Shown piece by piece: positions 1 through 8,700 of a stretch of 33,960 nt of DNA. The notes under the pieces are model-generated. The model was not told the origin of the DNA. It made no database searches and saw nothing but the letters and a program-made list of their open reading frames with translations. The stretch is from a virus: the IMG/VR virus record IMGVR_UViG_3300025133_000369, positions 1-33,960 of that record. One strand, written 5' to 3'. Positions within the stretch are counted from its first letter, which is position 1. Each line of letters begins with the position of its first letter. The position numbers and the translations under genes were made by a program.

Positions 1-763
1 GATAGCCATGTTCATCAACGACAAAAGAAGCTTTTGCTTTCGGGCGTGTCAGCCAAATGCGCAAAGAATAAGCATAGATCATAGCTTTTCCGCCGGGCGT
101 CATATATGGCGTAGTCATCGCTTCAGATGGCGAACGAGTGATATTCGTTTTTAACTGATTGAGCACTAAAAATGCTGATTGACTATTAGCTAAAGGAATG
201 GTCAACTTGGACATCGCCTTTGCTAAAATTCTTGGCTTTACAGCCATTGATGATTGCGGGTTAAAGTCACCTTCCAAATCTGAAACAGAAGGAGTGAGAG
301 CCAAGCTGTCCCAAATAAACAAAAACTGACTGTCCGTAGACTTTAGTAGTTCTTCCATTGTCTCCATGACAAATTCTACTGATGTCGCTTGGATATAAAG
401 AATTTTTGATGCGTCGCAACCGGCCTTCTCTAAAAAAGTAAAGTCTAGCGAGGATTCTGAATCAAAATAAACTACGTCAATACCCATTTTTTGAGCATTT
501 CCAGCTATTTGGGCAGCCATATACGATTTACCACTAGCTTCAAGGCCAGCGATTTCGGTTACTTTTCCCACTGGGATTCCAGCTACTTTGCCTCTACAAA
601 CTATACTATCTAGCCAGCGTGAGCCTGTAGGTATCCATTGTTTAACTATAGTTGGATTGTTTTCATTGGCTAAGTCAACTGCTACTTGTTGCCCAGCTTT
701 TTTATTTATTAGTTTTCTCATCTGATCGATCGATAGGCGACCGGCTTTTTCTTTTTTAGCCAT
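1..763 (-). CDS. uvsX: RecA/UvsX-like recombinase, 3' end outside window
   Basis: Strand-exchange ATPase for homologous recombination and recombination-dependent replication. The visible 254 residues have Walker A GLEASGKS (about 73-80), a catalytic-glutamate region YFDSES (E103), Walker B FLFIWDS (147-153) and the switch segment LNQLKTNI (201-208), equivalent to the glutamine-containing INQIR-type motif of RecA. These motifs look closer to bacterial RecA than to T4 UvsX, although the context is T4-like. The ATG at 761-763 overlaps the stop of the upstream gene by 8 nt, and an AAGGAG lies about 11 nt before it inside that gene. The reading frame is open to base 1, so the C-terminal part, including part of the DNA-binding region, is missing here. 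It works with the gp32-like protein and the polymerase encoded just upstream. Confidence 0.93.
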   Translation of the reverse strand, partial: MAKKEKAGRLSIDQMRKLINKKAGQQVAVDLANENNPTIVKQWIPTGSRWLDSIVCRGKVAGIPVGKVTEIAGLEASGKSYMAAQIAGNAQKMGIDVVYFDSESSLDFTFLEKAGCDASKILYIQATSVEFVMETMEELLKSTDSQFLFIWDSLALTPSVSDLEGDFNPQSSMAVKPRILAKAMSKLTIPLANSQSAFLVLNQLKTNITRSPSEAMTTPYMTPGGKAMIYAYSLRIWLTRPKAKASFVVDEHGY

Positions 764-1073
764 CTAATTTACTACTCCTTGAAACTTTAAATGCATGACA
801 GCAGCTTCTAAATCCTTTTTTGTCCATTTTGATTCCTACTGTTTCCTCGTAATCATCGAGTTGCAAAATATAATCACTACTTCTAGCAATTATATTTGCG
901 ATATCGCTATTATCAGACCAAAACCAGACAAAGCCTTGTTTTAGATCTCCTTTGTTTGAATTCACGGCTGATTCGCTTTCGGGGCCGCCGCCTAGGCCTT
1001 TGAAGCGGTTGGCTACGGCTCGGATGTTTTCTAAAAATCTTGCCTCTCCGCGTTTATAAGTTTTTCTTGTCAT
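756..1073 (-). CDS. Small protein of unknown function
   Basis: A 105-residue protein I do not recognise. The N-terminus is basic (MTRKTYKRGEARFLENIRAVA) and is followed by a Gly/Pro/Ser-rich segment (FKGLGGGPESESAVNSN), probably a flexible linker. A compact second half contains FVWFWSDNSDIANIIARSS. It ends with two cysteines (SCCHAFKV) close to the stop. The ATG has a strong AAAGGAG about 5 nt upstream. The gene overlaps the recombinase start by 8 nt, so translation of the two is probably coupled, and its position between the gp32-like and RecA-like genes suggests, without proving, an accessory role in replication or recombination. Confidence 0.7.
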   Translation of the reverse strand: MTRKTYKRGEARFLENIRAVANRFKGLGGGPESESAVNSNKGDLKQGFVWFWSDNSDIANIIARSSDYILQLDDYEETVGIKMDKKGFRSCCHAFKVSRSSKLDG

Positions 1074-1084
1074 TTTTCTCCTTT

Positions 1085-1411
1085 TTACTGTACGTGGGAT
1101 TGTTGTGGATCCCCCTTGATTAAGCCATATCGATCACTCATTGAATGCCAATCCTCATAAAGAGTGTGTATGCTGACATGAACGTTTGTCTTTTTAATTT
1201 CATAAGCGGTGCCTGGGGCAGTATTGTATTTAAAGTGTTGTTGGCCTCCTGAAACAACGATACGTCCACATTCGCACTCTCTCACATCTTCGTGTGCGCG
1301 CGAATAAACAGCGACGTTGCACTCTTTGCACTCAACTATAGTAATTAACACATTTTTTCCTTTCGAGATATCTCGTTTGTAGATAAAAAATTGAGGCATC
1401 TGTAAACCCAT
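1085..1411 (-). CDS. Small zinc-binding-like protein (CxxC...CxCG motif)
   Basis: A 108-residue protein with CKEC (about 28-31) followed by a second cluster, RECECGRIVVSGG (about 44-56). The order CxxC, then a His/Arg stretch, then CxCGxIxxxGG matches a family of small phage proteins of unknown function that I recall as DUF7695-like. The cysteine spacing suggests a zinc ribbon. Function unknown. The start is uncertain. A GGGAGG lies only one base before the first ATG (1411). A second in-frame ATG (residue 5, MPQFFIY) sits about 13 nt from it. The gene lies in the replication cluster, 10-20 nt from each neighbour. Confidence 0.72.
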   Translation of the reverse strand: MGLQMPQFFIYKRDISKGKNVLITIVECKECNVAVYSRAHEDVRECECGRIVVSGGQQHFKYNTAPGTAYEIKKTNVHVSIHTLYEDWHSMSDRYGLIKGDPQQSHVQ

Positions 1412-1432
1412 GCCTCCCTGCGGTTTATCTTT

Positions 1433-2182
1433 TTAACCTAGCAGTTCAGAAAAAGCTTTATCAACCGGACTTTCGTTCGTATTTGTTGATGTAGCAGAAT
1501 CTACGCTAGTCGTAAAAGATGCCTCTTCGGAATTCAAGAAATTATCTAAAATTTCCTTAACTTCCACTGAAGTTTTCCGGGAAGAAGAGAATACTTCGTC
1601 AAAGTCAGGGACCGAGCCCATCATTGACGCAGCAGTGGCACTATCCTTGTGAAGAGGAGAAGACTTACGGCGAGGCGTAATCTTCGTCTCCGGAAAGGAT
1701 GCACCGGCTGGCTTTGTATAAGTGACAACCAAATCCGTACCGGTTTCAGCATCAGTAATGTCTCCGTATTCAGGATTCAAAACCAACCCCAGAAGCGTTT
1801 CATAAGCACGTTTACCGAAGCCCCAGACTTTTACGCCTTCATCTTCGCGGCCACGTACCACTACTGGCGCGAAAAAACGCTGTTTTGCGCTCAACTTACG
1901 AGCCATACGCTTCGATTCCTCTGAACCGTCCTTCCACAATGCGCGGACGTACGTATCTAGAGGACAATCTTCTCCAAAATTGCGTTTTGGGGAAAGAAAG
2001 CCCGAGGCGCCGCCAACATCGTAATGGAACCAAAAATCCTTGAAAGGATCGCCATCAGCGGGTAGTACCAAACGTACAGTTTGTTCTCCCTCTTCAGGCT
2101 TCCAAAAGTTGTTGCTCGACTTGTCGCCGCGGGTCTTAAGGGTCTCCATGCGCGAACGCATTTTATTCATATCAATAGCCAT
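1433..2182 (-). CDS. gp32: gp32-like single-stranded DNA-binding protein
   Basis: Binds and protects single-stranded DNA during replication, recombination and repair, and coordinates polymerase and recombinase. At 249 residues it is a little shorter than T4 gp32 (301). The core carries the family pattern: FWKPEEGEQTVRLVLP (about 26-41), DFWFHYDVGG (49-58), SPKRNFGEDCPL (64-75) and KVWGFGKRAYETLL (118-131), followed by an OB-fold segment with DLVVTYTKPAG. The C-terminus is a Ser/Thr-rich, mildly acidic tail ending in DKAFSELLG, as expected for a protein-interaction tail. T4 gp32 holds zinc with His64 and three cysteines; here only one cysteine (C73) is present, so the zinc ribbon appears to be lost. 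AAAGGAG lies about 7 nt before the ATG. Confidence 0.88.
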   Translation of the reverse strand: MAIDMNKMRSRMETLKTRGDKSSNNFWKPEEGEQTVRLVLPADGDPFKDFWFHYDVGGASGFLSPKRNFGEDCPLDTYVRALWKDGSEESKRMARKLSAKQRFFAPVVVRGREDEGVKVWGFGKRAYETLLGLVLNPEYGDITDAETGTDLVVTYTKPAGASFPETKITPRRKSSPLHKDSATAASMMGSVPDFDEVFSSSRKTSVEVKEILDNFLNSEEASFTTSVDSATSTNTNESPVDKAFSELLG

Positions 2183-2231
2183 AATTTTCTCCTTTTTGTT
2201 TTGTTATGGTTAAAGTCACTCTATTGGTCTA

Positions 2232-3080
2232 TTAGAGTGCTAGTTGTTGTATCAAAGTACTACTTTTTTCACAATAAGCAATTAGCTCATCGTAATCGGT
2301 TGAAAAAACCGAATAGGTTATTTTCATTCTATCATGTTCAATATTAGATTTTAAGTTTAATTGTATTGCCTCCATCAATGTTTCATCTTCCTCTAATCTT
2401 TTTTTTGGAACTCCATAATAATAATTTTTTTCTCTTGGAATGTCAAGAGAAAAGAACAATTTTTCTTCATTATTTTCCACATCCAATATGCCTAGTGTAC
2501 TAACGCGAGCAGTAGGGTACCTATTAGTCGTCGTCGTGAGAACCGGTTTTGAATGGTCAAATACATTAATCATGTGGTATGTGGAAGTTATCAATGTGTT
2601 TAAAGAATCTTTGTGTTTCATTATTGGTACTGGGCCTATTATATCAGAAATCTTTTGATTGTCAAGTAAATAAACTCTTTTAAATAAGCCGGAGCGCGCG
2701 TATTCTTGGAACACGTTGAAAAGCAAGTTGTTTTGATATGCTTTGTCTCCAACTAACTCTATTCTTTCTGGAATAATATATATGACTGTAATGTTAGTGT
2801 GGTCTTTGATTTTAGATAAAATAGATAAAGCAGCGCCAGACACCATGCCACAACTGGTGATAAATAATGTTTCGGACATCACCCCCTCTTGCAAATACTT
2901 TACTATGCCACGTGGCAAGTTTTCTTCATACAGTTCTGGGGATGCCTGACGCTTAAGACCAAAAGAAGTCTTGGTCTTTTTTAATCCTTCATCTAACTTA
3001 ATTATTTTATATTGTGGATATTGTTTAAATTGGTCAGCAATATTACATCCTGCTTGACCTAAACCTATTACGGTTTGCAT
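2232..3080 (-). CDS. Divergent tubulin/FtsZ-like GTPase-fold protein
   Basis: A 282-residue protein that reads as a divergent tubulin/FtsZ superfamily member. The N-terminus VIGLGQAGCNIADQF (4-18) matches the first beta strand and T1 loop of FtsZ (IIGVGGAGCNAV-like). FITSCGMVSGAALSI (73-87) sits where FtsZ and tubulin have the GGGTGSG signature loop and keeps only part of it. It is followed by VIYIIPERIELVGDKAYQN (99-117), similar to the FtsZ segment after the signature loop, and VYLLDNQKIS (136-145), like the strand and Asn-containing loop near the nucleotide. The long H7-like helix (159-174) is followed by no clear NxDxxD/E T7 catalytic motif, so GTP hydrolysis may be weak or absent. It starts 10 nt after the polymerase stop with GAGGA as ribosome binding site. 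Homology is inferred by eye; I am fairly confident of the fold, less of filament formation. Confidence 0.72.
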   Translation of the reverse strand: MQTVIGLGQAGCNIADQFKQYPQYKIIKLDEGLKKTKTSFGLKRQASPELYEENLPRGIVKYLQEGVMSETLFITSCGMVSGAALSILSKIKDHTNITVIYIIPERIELVGDKAYQNNLLFNVFQEYARSGLFKRVYLLDNQKISDIIGPVPIMKHKDSLNTLITSTYHMINVFDHSKPVLTTTTNRYPTARVSTLGILDVENNEEKLFFSLDIPREKNYYYGVPKKRLEEDETLMEAIQLNLKSNIEHDRMKITYSVFSTDYDELIAYCEKSSTLIQQLAL

Positions 3081-3090
3081 ATTTTCCTCG

Positions 3091-4278
3091 TTATTTGATA
3101 TATAGGCTTTTCATATCTGCCCAGTTTTTACCGCCGAGACAATTAACCTTAAATTTTCCAAATCTAGTATTACTAAATAGCTCTTTAATCTCATTAAACT
3201 CATATTCTTGTTCGGTGTGCAAATCAATCATTATACTGTCATGATTGCAAAATTTAATAAAACTTTTTTTATCTTGAAGGTAATTCCACACCTTATACAT
3301 TTGCTCAAATACTAAATCGGCTGCTGTTGATTGTACGAGATAGTTTACAGCATGATCTTCATCACACTCTATTTCTCGTCCATATGGGGTAATTACTTTA
3401 TTTTGCTTATAATACAAAGTTTTGAGTTTTTCCCGGTCGTAAATCTTACTAACGTTGTCATCCTTGTTGTTGGGGTTGTAAAGCCATGCAAATATACGTT
3501 TTTTAGCATTATCGCGTGATTTTGCCCTAGTAAAGACATGTTTGAGGTTCCAATCATGGAGATCTTCTTCTGGCTGCTCTTGTCCTAGGAGCGCTAGCGC
3601 TGTGCGTAACTCGCATGCGTTATAGTCCATTTCAAAAAGCCATCTGTTTGTCGGCGTTAATACATTCCTATATTTTTTAGCCAATGTCATGATAGGGAAA
3701 GAACCTTTTTTTGTGCTTAAGCGTCCTGTAACAGTTTTATTTATGCTATAATCGATTGTTAAGTTGTTTTTGCTAAGAGTCCTGTAGATGTTTTTGTCCT
3801 GCACCGTAAGGCGTGGGCAATTATCTAAATTGATTGATAGTCTGTGTTGTTTTATATCAGCGGCAACCTTTGTAATTTTCAAAAGCTGTTCGTAATTGTC
3901 TGGTTTGTTGTAATTCTGAAATATATTCTCGCAAATCGTATTTTTTATTTCGGCCCACTGCTTGAGGAGATGCCTAGGCATAAGATCATATATACATATC
4001 TCCTCTAGATTCAAACCCACGTTTTGTGAACTCTTTAAAACTGCTTTAATTCTTTTTTGAATTGATTCGAATTCCGATTTTTTTCCAACGGGACACAATT
4101 CGGATAACGTCTGCTGTGAAGATAGCGCGTAGATTGATGCATATTCAATGTCTTTGCCTCTTAAGTGGTTGGCGTACGCCCAGGTTTTTGTGCAGCCCGG
4201 GCTGACGGAATCATAAAATCTACCATTTTTATAAACCATGGTACATATTTCTTTGTCATCAAACGTCTGAAAGATCAT
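3091..4278 (-). CDS. Short family A DNA polymerase without exonuclease domain
   Basis: DNA polymerase of the PolI/T7 type. TGRLS (184-188), motif A LFEMDYNACELRTAL (214-228, catalytic D218), motif B RxxxKxxxFxxxY (R255, K259, F263, Y267, then N instead of the usual G), QSTAADLV (316-323) and motif C CNHDSIMI (344-351, catalytic D347) appear in the correct order. Motif C has HDS instead of HDE. At 395 residues it is much shorter than PolI or T7 gp5. The first 130 residues show no DEDD 3'-5' exonuclease motifs, so proofreading, if any, must come from another protein. T4-like phages normally encode a family B polymerase (gp43), so this is unusual. The ATG overlaps the stop of the preceding structural gene as ATGA. 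Confidence 0.87.
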   Translation of the reverse strand: MIFQTFDDKEICTMVYKNGRFYDSVSPGCTKTWAYANHLRGKDIEYASIYALSSQQTLSELCPVGKKSEFESIQKRIKAVLKSSQNVGLNLEEICIYDLMPRHLLKQWAEIKNTICENIFQNYNKPDNYEQLLKITKVAADIKQHRLSINLDNCPRLTVQDKNIYRTLSKNNLTIDYSINKTVTGRLSTKKGSFPIMTLAKKYRNVLTPTNRWLFEMDYNACELRTALALLGQEQPEEDLHDWNLKHVFTRAKSRDNAKKRIFAWLYNPNNKDDNVSKIYDREKLKTLYYKQNKVITPYGREIECDEDHAVNYLVQSTAADLVFEQMYKVWNYLQDKKSFIKFCNHDSIMIDLHTEQEYEFNEIKELFSNTRFGKFKVNCLGGKNWADMKSLYIK

Positions 4279-5705
4279 TTAAACCCTGTGTAAAATTCTG
4301 ATACTGATTTTGCATATTTATATTGTTGGTTCTTTTTTTCATCAGCAGTTGGCTGAGTCTTTTCATATAACAGTTTATTAAAAATATCTTTTTCTGTCAA
4401 GTCTTTATTGTGGGAAGTCTGCCATAGCGGCAGACCTGTGGCGGGGTCGACGATTCTAGAAGGAGAATAGAAGGTTTCAAGCTTTGTTAAAGCATGGAAT
4501 GTCTGATTCTCTTTTTTCTTCAATAAATCATATCTCTTTCGAAATCGCCTGTATTTAGAATCGCAGTCTGCAGCAAATTCATATTTAAGAATCTTCTCCA
4601 TTATTGTTAGAAAATATTCGTTTACGTAATGAGATGGTATATTAATTTCTTTTTGCAATGCAATATTAATATTTGGATCTCTGGTTAAGGATGCAGTGGT
4701 AATTGATTTGAAACTACCAATTTTTATAATTGGATCCGGCGTATATACAATATTCTTTTTGTCATTTACGTATTCTTGCCATCCATAGACTAATACCGTT
4801 TTTAAAAGGGAATATGACCATATTATAGCTTTATCATAATACTTTTCAAAAAGATACTCCAGATTGGGAACGTTGGGATTATTGCCGGTTGGTATCGCAT
4901 ATTGTGATAAATAGCCTTCTAATATGACTTCTTTTCCAGATTTAAGCTTCGAAACAAAGCCGCGCATTGGTTTAGAATTCAAATCCGCTATCAATTGCCA
5001 TGGCGCGTTGAGATTGACTCTAAACCCAAAGTTAGCAGCTGCTTGGGCATAATGCACAAAAGAAGAATCTGTGTACTGTACCCATTTTAAGTAATCGGCA
5101 TCGTGATTTGACTTCATAAACTCAAAGGATAGGCCACTCGTCATAATATTGGTTTTTTTATCTGTATAAAAAGAATAAAATGATATATTCTGATGCGCTA
5201 ATTCGCTCATATCAATAAAACCTTGAACCCAAGACTTTATATCTGCAATAATATTTTCAGATTGTAATAACGTTGAATTGTAATTTTTAATCATATTGGA
5301 AATGTAATCAACATATGATTGCAAACTGTTAGTATATCCAGTGGCGACCTTGAAATCTGCAAATAAGTTTGCAGGAGTGTTCTTTCCTGCGGCGGTGGCC
5401 TTATTCATAAAAAATTGAAAATCTCTGAGCGCGTCGTATACAAAATCAAAAGCGATTGCCTTGTCGCCCAAAGCGAACTTCATTTTTGTTGGCTTGGGGA
5501 CATAAAATATTCCAGATTGATTTGTTTTGCCATAGAAAGGAGTGTCGTACCATAAATCAATATAGTTTTTATTATCAGCCGCATAATGATAAGGCGCTGA
5601 ATATTTAAAATTCGCTCTTTGGTGATATATTGCACTAGTAACTAGCGAGCTATTTGCAACATATGGGATTGGTGAATATATAGGCTGTTCTGAGTTTGTC
5701 GCCAT
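4275..5705 (-). CDS. Putative virion structural protein (baseplate region)
   Basis: A 476-residue protein, rich in aromatic residues, Asn and Lys, without signal peptide or membrane segment. The segment FGFRVNLNAPWQLIADLNSKP (about 231-251) resembles a conserved block I associate with structural proteins of large myoviruses. I cannot assign a T4 counterpart. It follows the 1099-residue structural gene and ends the tail module, so a baseplate or virion-associated role is inferred from position. The ATG has no clear Shine-Dalgarno sequence; instead an ACTAATTA box lies 6 nt upstream. Its stop overlaps the polymerase start by 4 nt. Confidence 0.72.
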   Translation of the reverse strand: MATNSEQPIYSPIPYVANSSLVTSAIYHQRANFKYSAPYHYAADNKNYIDLWYDTPFYGKTNQSGIFYVPKPTKMKFALGDKAIAFDFVYDALRDFQFFMNKATAAGKNTPANLFADFKVATGYTNSLQSYVDYISNMIKNYNSTLLQSENIIADIKSWVQGFIDMSELAHQNISFYSFYTDKKTNIMTSGLSFEFMKSNHDADYLKWVQYTDSSFVHYAQAAANFGFRVNLNAPWQLIADLNSKPMRGFVSKLKSGKEVILEGYLSQYAIPTGNNPNVPNLEYLFEKYYDKAIIWSYSLLKTVLVYGWQEYVNDKKNIVYTPDPIIKIGSFKSITTASLTRDPNINIALQKEINIPSHYVNEYFLTIMEKILKYEFAADCDSKYRRFRKRYDLLKKKENQTFHALTKLETFYSPSRIVDPATGLPLWQTSHNKDLTEKDIFNKLLYEKTQPTADEKKNQQYKYAKSVSEFYTGFK

Positions 5706-5711
5706 AATAAT

Positions 5712-5719
5712 TAATTAGT
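5712..5719 (-). promoter_or_regulatory. ACTAATTA box upstream of the 476-aa structural gene
   Basis: Minus-strand ACTAATTA ends 6 nt before the ATG at 5705 in a gap of 34 nt. The same octamer recurs in five other intergenic gaps of this window. It is a candidate phage late promoter element or other regulatory site. No AAGGAG-type ribosome binding site is visible between it and the ATG. Confidence 0.3.
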
Positions 5720-5739
5720 TCCAAAAAGACTTTTTCATG

Positions 5740-8700
5740 TCAGGTAGGCGGAAGTAACGAGCCACTATTAATAGCATCAACCAATTTTTCTGCCTCTTCG
5801 ACAGTTGTTTCGCGGAGCGTTTCATATGACTTCATCGTGGTTTTCACGGCATCTATTCTTGTTCTAATCATTTCAAGTGTAATTACTGATGCGCCTCCAG
5901 TCGATACAGTGTGAACAGGGCTGCCGCCAGCGGCATTGAGCGCTGCTACATCTGAGTCTGAGAGTTGAATTATAGATTCAATATTTGTAGTAAATTTTTC
6001 CGCTGACCAATTATAGGATATTTTTTTAATTCCATAATACCCGTTTGCGGCGAACTGTCGCGAATTTTGGTGCTCGGCCGTCACAAAAGGTCGCAAATCT
6101 ACATATATTAGATTACCCAACTCAAACATTGGATATCCTAGAGTTTCGATATTAGCTTGAAAAATTACTGGCGCCCAACTACCTTGGTTTTCAGCGTTAC
6201 CTTCGGCATTTGCTCTTTCTGACGATCTACCAGCATTAAAATAGACCGCGGTTTTTGTAGAAGGATCAGCAATATCTATCACTTTCACTTTCATTGTCAT
6301 GCCGCGGCTTAATCCGCCTAAATAAAAATGATATATTCCATGCATCATATTAGCATCGTATGTTCCGGAGCGAGAGGCGCCAGCGCTATTGGTTGTGATT
6401 TCCTCCTGTGCTAAATCGCTAGCTACGTTTTTTGAACCATAAATAAAAATATGTGTACTTCCCGGGAAGGTATCAGTGGGTTCATCTTCGTATAAGGCCA
6501 TCCTTATTTTTGGAGAGACAAAATCCTGCATATGAGCTTCGCGGGAACACGAAGTAAATGAATTATCAAAAAATTTGCGTATTAAACCTTGGCAAAGGTC
6601 CAAATAAGAATAAAACGATCTTTCTTTACCGATAACTTCCCTAGCAAAAAAGTCGTTTAATCGCTTCAGGGATATCGGATAATAATATAATCGAAGATCC
6701 TTAACTGGTAGGTTTGTGAACGGCGTATTGTAACTTAAGAATCCTAAATCAGTATAAAAGCGCCGATTGTTGTTTGATTTAATGATGCGATCGATAACAG
6801 TATCATTGGGAATCGTGCTAGCGGTATTGGCGGGATCGGCTAGGGGGCGCAAATCTGCCGGAATGGTTAATACTGCAGTGAGCAAGTCCCCTAAGAAAAT
6901 AAACGGTATTATTTGATATTCTTCTAAATCTTTGTCTGTAAATTGCTTTGCTTCTTCGTATTTACCAGCAGACAGACGGCGCGTGTCACCCGCAATATCG
7001 ACCCACTTCTCTTTTATTTTAGATGGTGTTTTGACGTTTAAATAATCGTTGGGCTTCATACCGTTTATTAAACTAAGCATTCGGGTTTTATTTGGATCGA
7101 TTGAAGCTTCTTTAATATCGACTCGCTTGCTCTTTTCAATATATATGTTGTAAACTTTCATTTTTGTTAATAGTTGCTTAGCTATAAATTTTAAGCTTTG
7201 ATATCTGGCAGTATACGCTGCCTTCATTGCAGTAGATACGGCTCCCCTATAAACATTAGTTAAAGAGTCTTCTAATGCTTTAAGATCAGCTGCTTGTTTG
7301 TCTACGACGGCCTTGTTTTGTGCGGCGAAGTCGCCCACGGCTGTTCCCCCAGAAGATAAATAATCAGTGTATTCGTTGAACGTAGCTTTCAAATCGCGAA
7401 AAAAATTGTGTTGGCGCATGATGTCATGCGCAGAGCTAGTTGTAACGTGCGGGAACAGGTTGCCGACGGGTTGGTTCATTTGGGCGGCGCCGCTCGGTGA
7501 GCCGCCGGGGGTGACTGAGGTACGTATGATTTGGTTCATTCCTACATTACTGACGCCGGTGCCATCAAAGAATCCTGCCAACTTGAGCCTAAACTGTGCT
7601 GTCGCGTCGTTCTTTTCAGATATTGACATACTAGTGGCCGCGATTCTGGCCAGAAATTCGCTCTCAAACTGGGTTCTTAAGGTGGTTAATCGGTTCGTTG
7701 CCACTTGAGCGCTCATAATCTGGTATGGGAGCATGGGGCTGACGGGCCCGCCGTGGCCCGGGACATGCGGTGGATAGACGCGTCCGCCGACCGGTATTTC
7801 TTTTAGCGGAAACATTGCGCTGCCTGCGATCCAGCCGGTCGTCACCTTCGCGAAGAATTGATTCGACTCCGCTAAAAGAAGTTCACGAAAGATATTTGTA
7901 GCTAAATTTTTAGCCAATTGCTCCTTTATTACGGCATGCAGCCTATCGGCGCGCTGTCTCGCCGTTGCGTTTATGCTTCCTGTGTTGTGCTTTATTTCTT
8001 CAAATACTGACTTTGCTAGCTGTAATATGTTTGAATTTGCGTTGTTAGCCATATCCACAATATGGCCGCGGTATTGTGCGTTAACTATTATAGAGCCATC
8101 ATCTTTTAAGTCAAACGTATATTTAATCAAATTGGTTTTTACGCGCATTCTAAGTCTATCCAAATTTAGTCTCCCTTTGAGATCTGGATTAGAAGTGTCC
8201 CAACCTAAGTTGAATTCAATGTATCTATAAAGTTTAGAAGCAGCGAGATAATTGCCAACTTGCAAAAGCTGTGTATATGGCTCTTCTACTAGTTTACGTA
8301 AATCTTGAAATATATATGTCGCATTCACCAAAACCATATTTCTAGTTAGTGAATCTACACCTTCGTGAGTTATCGTTACTGTTTGTAAACCCGCCAAATT
8401 TTTAATAGCTGCTGGTTTTGTCAAATAACTTAAGTCGTTCTCATTCTGATTAAATGGGATTGTTTGCGAATATGGTGTGGTCGGGTCGTCCCCTGCTTCT
8501 TGTTCTTTGAGTTTGCCGTTTTCTTGATAATATGCAACGCCCACATCGCAAAAATGAGATATTTGAGCTTTTTCTGCGGGAGTAATTTCGAAAAAAGGAT
8601 GAAAGTAATTGATATCTTCTACCTTCGGCCGCGTGTTATGTCCAGCGCCTGGGATGGAAGGAGAACGCATGCTTGATGTCCAATCGCCTTTCCAGTTTAC

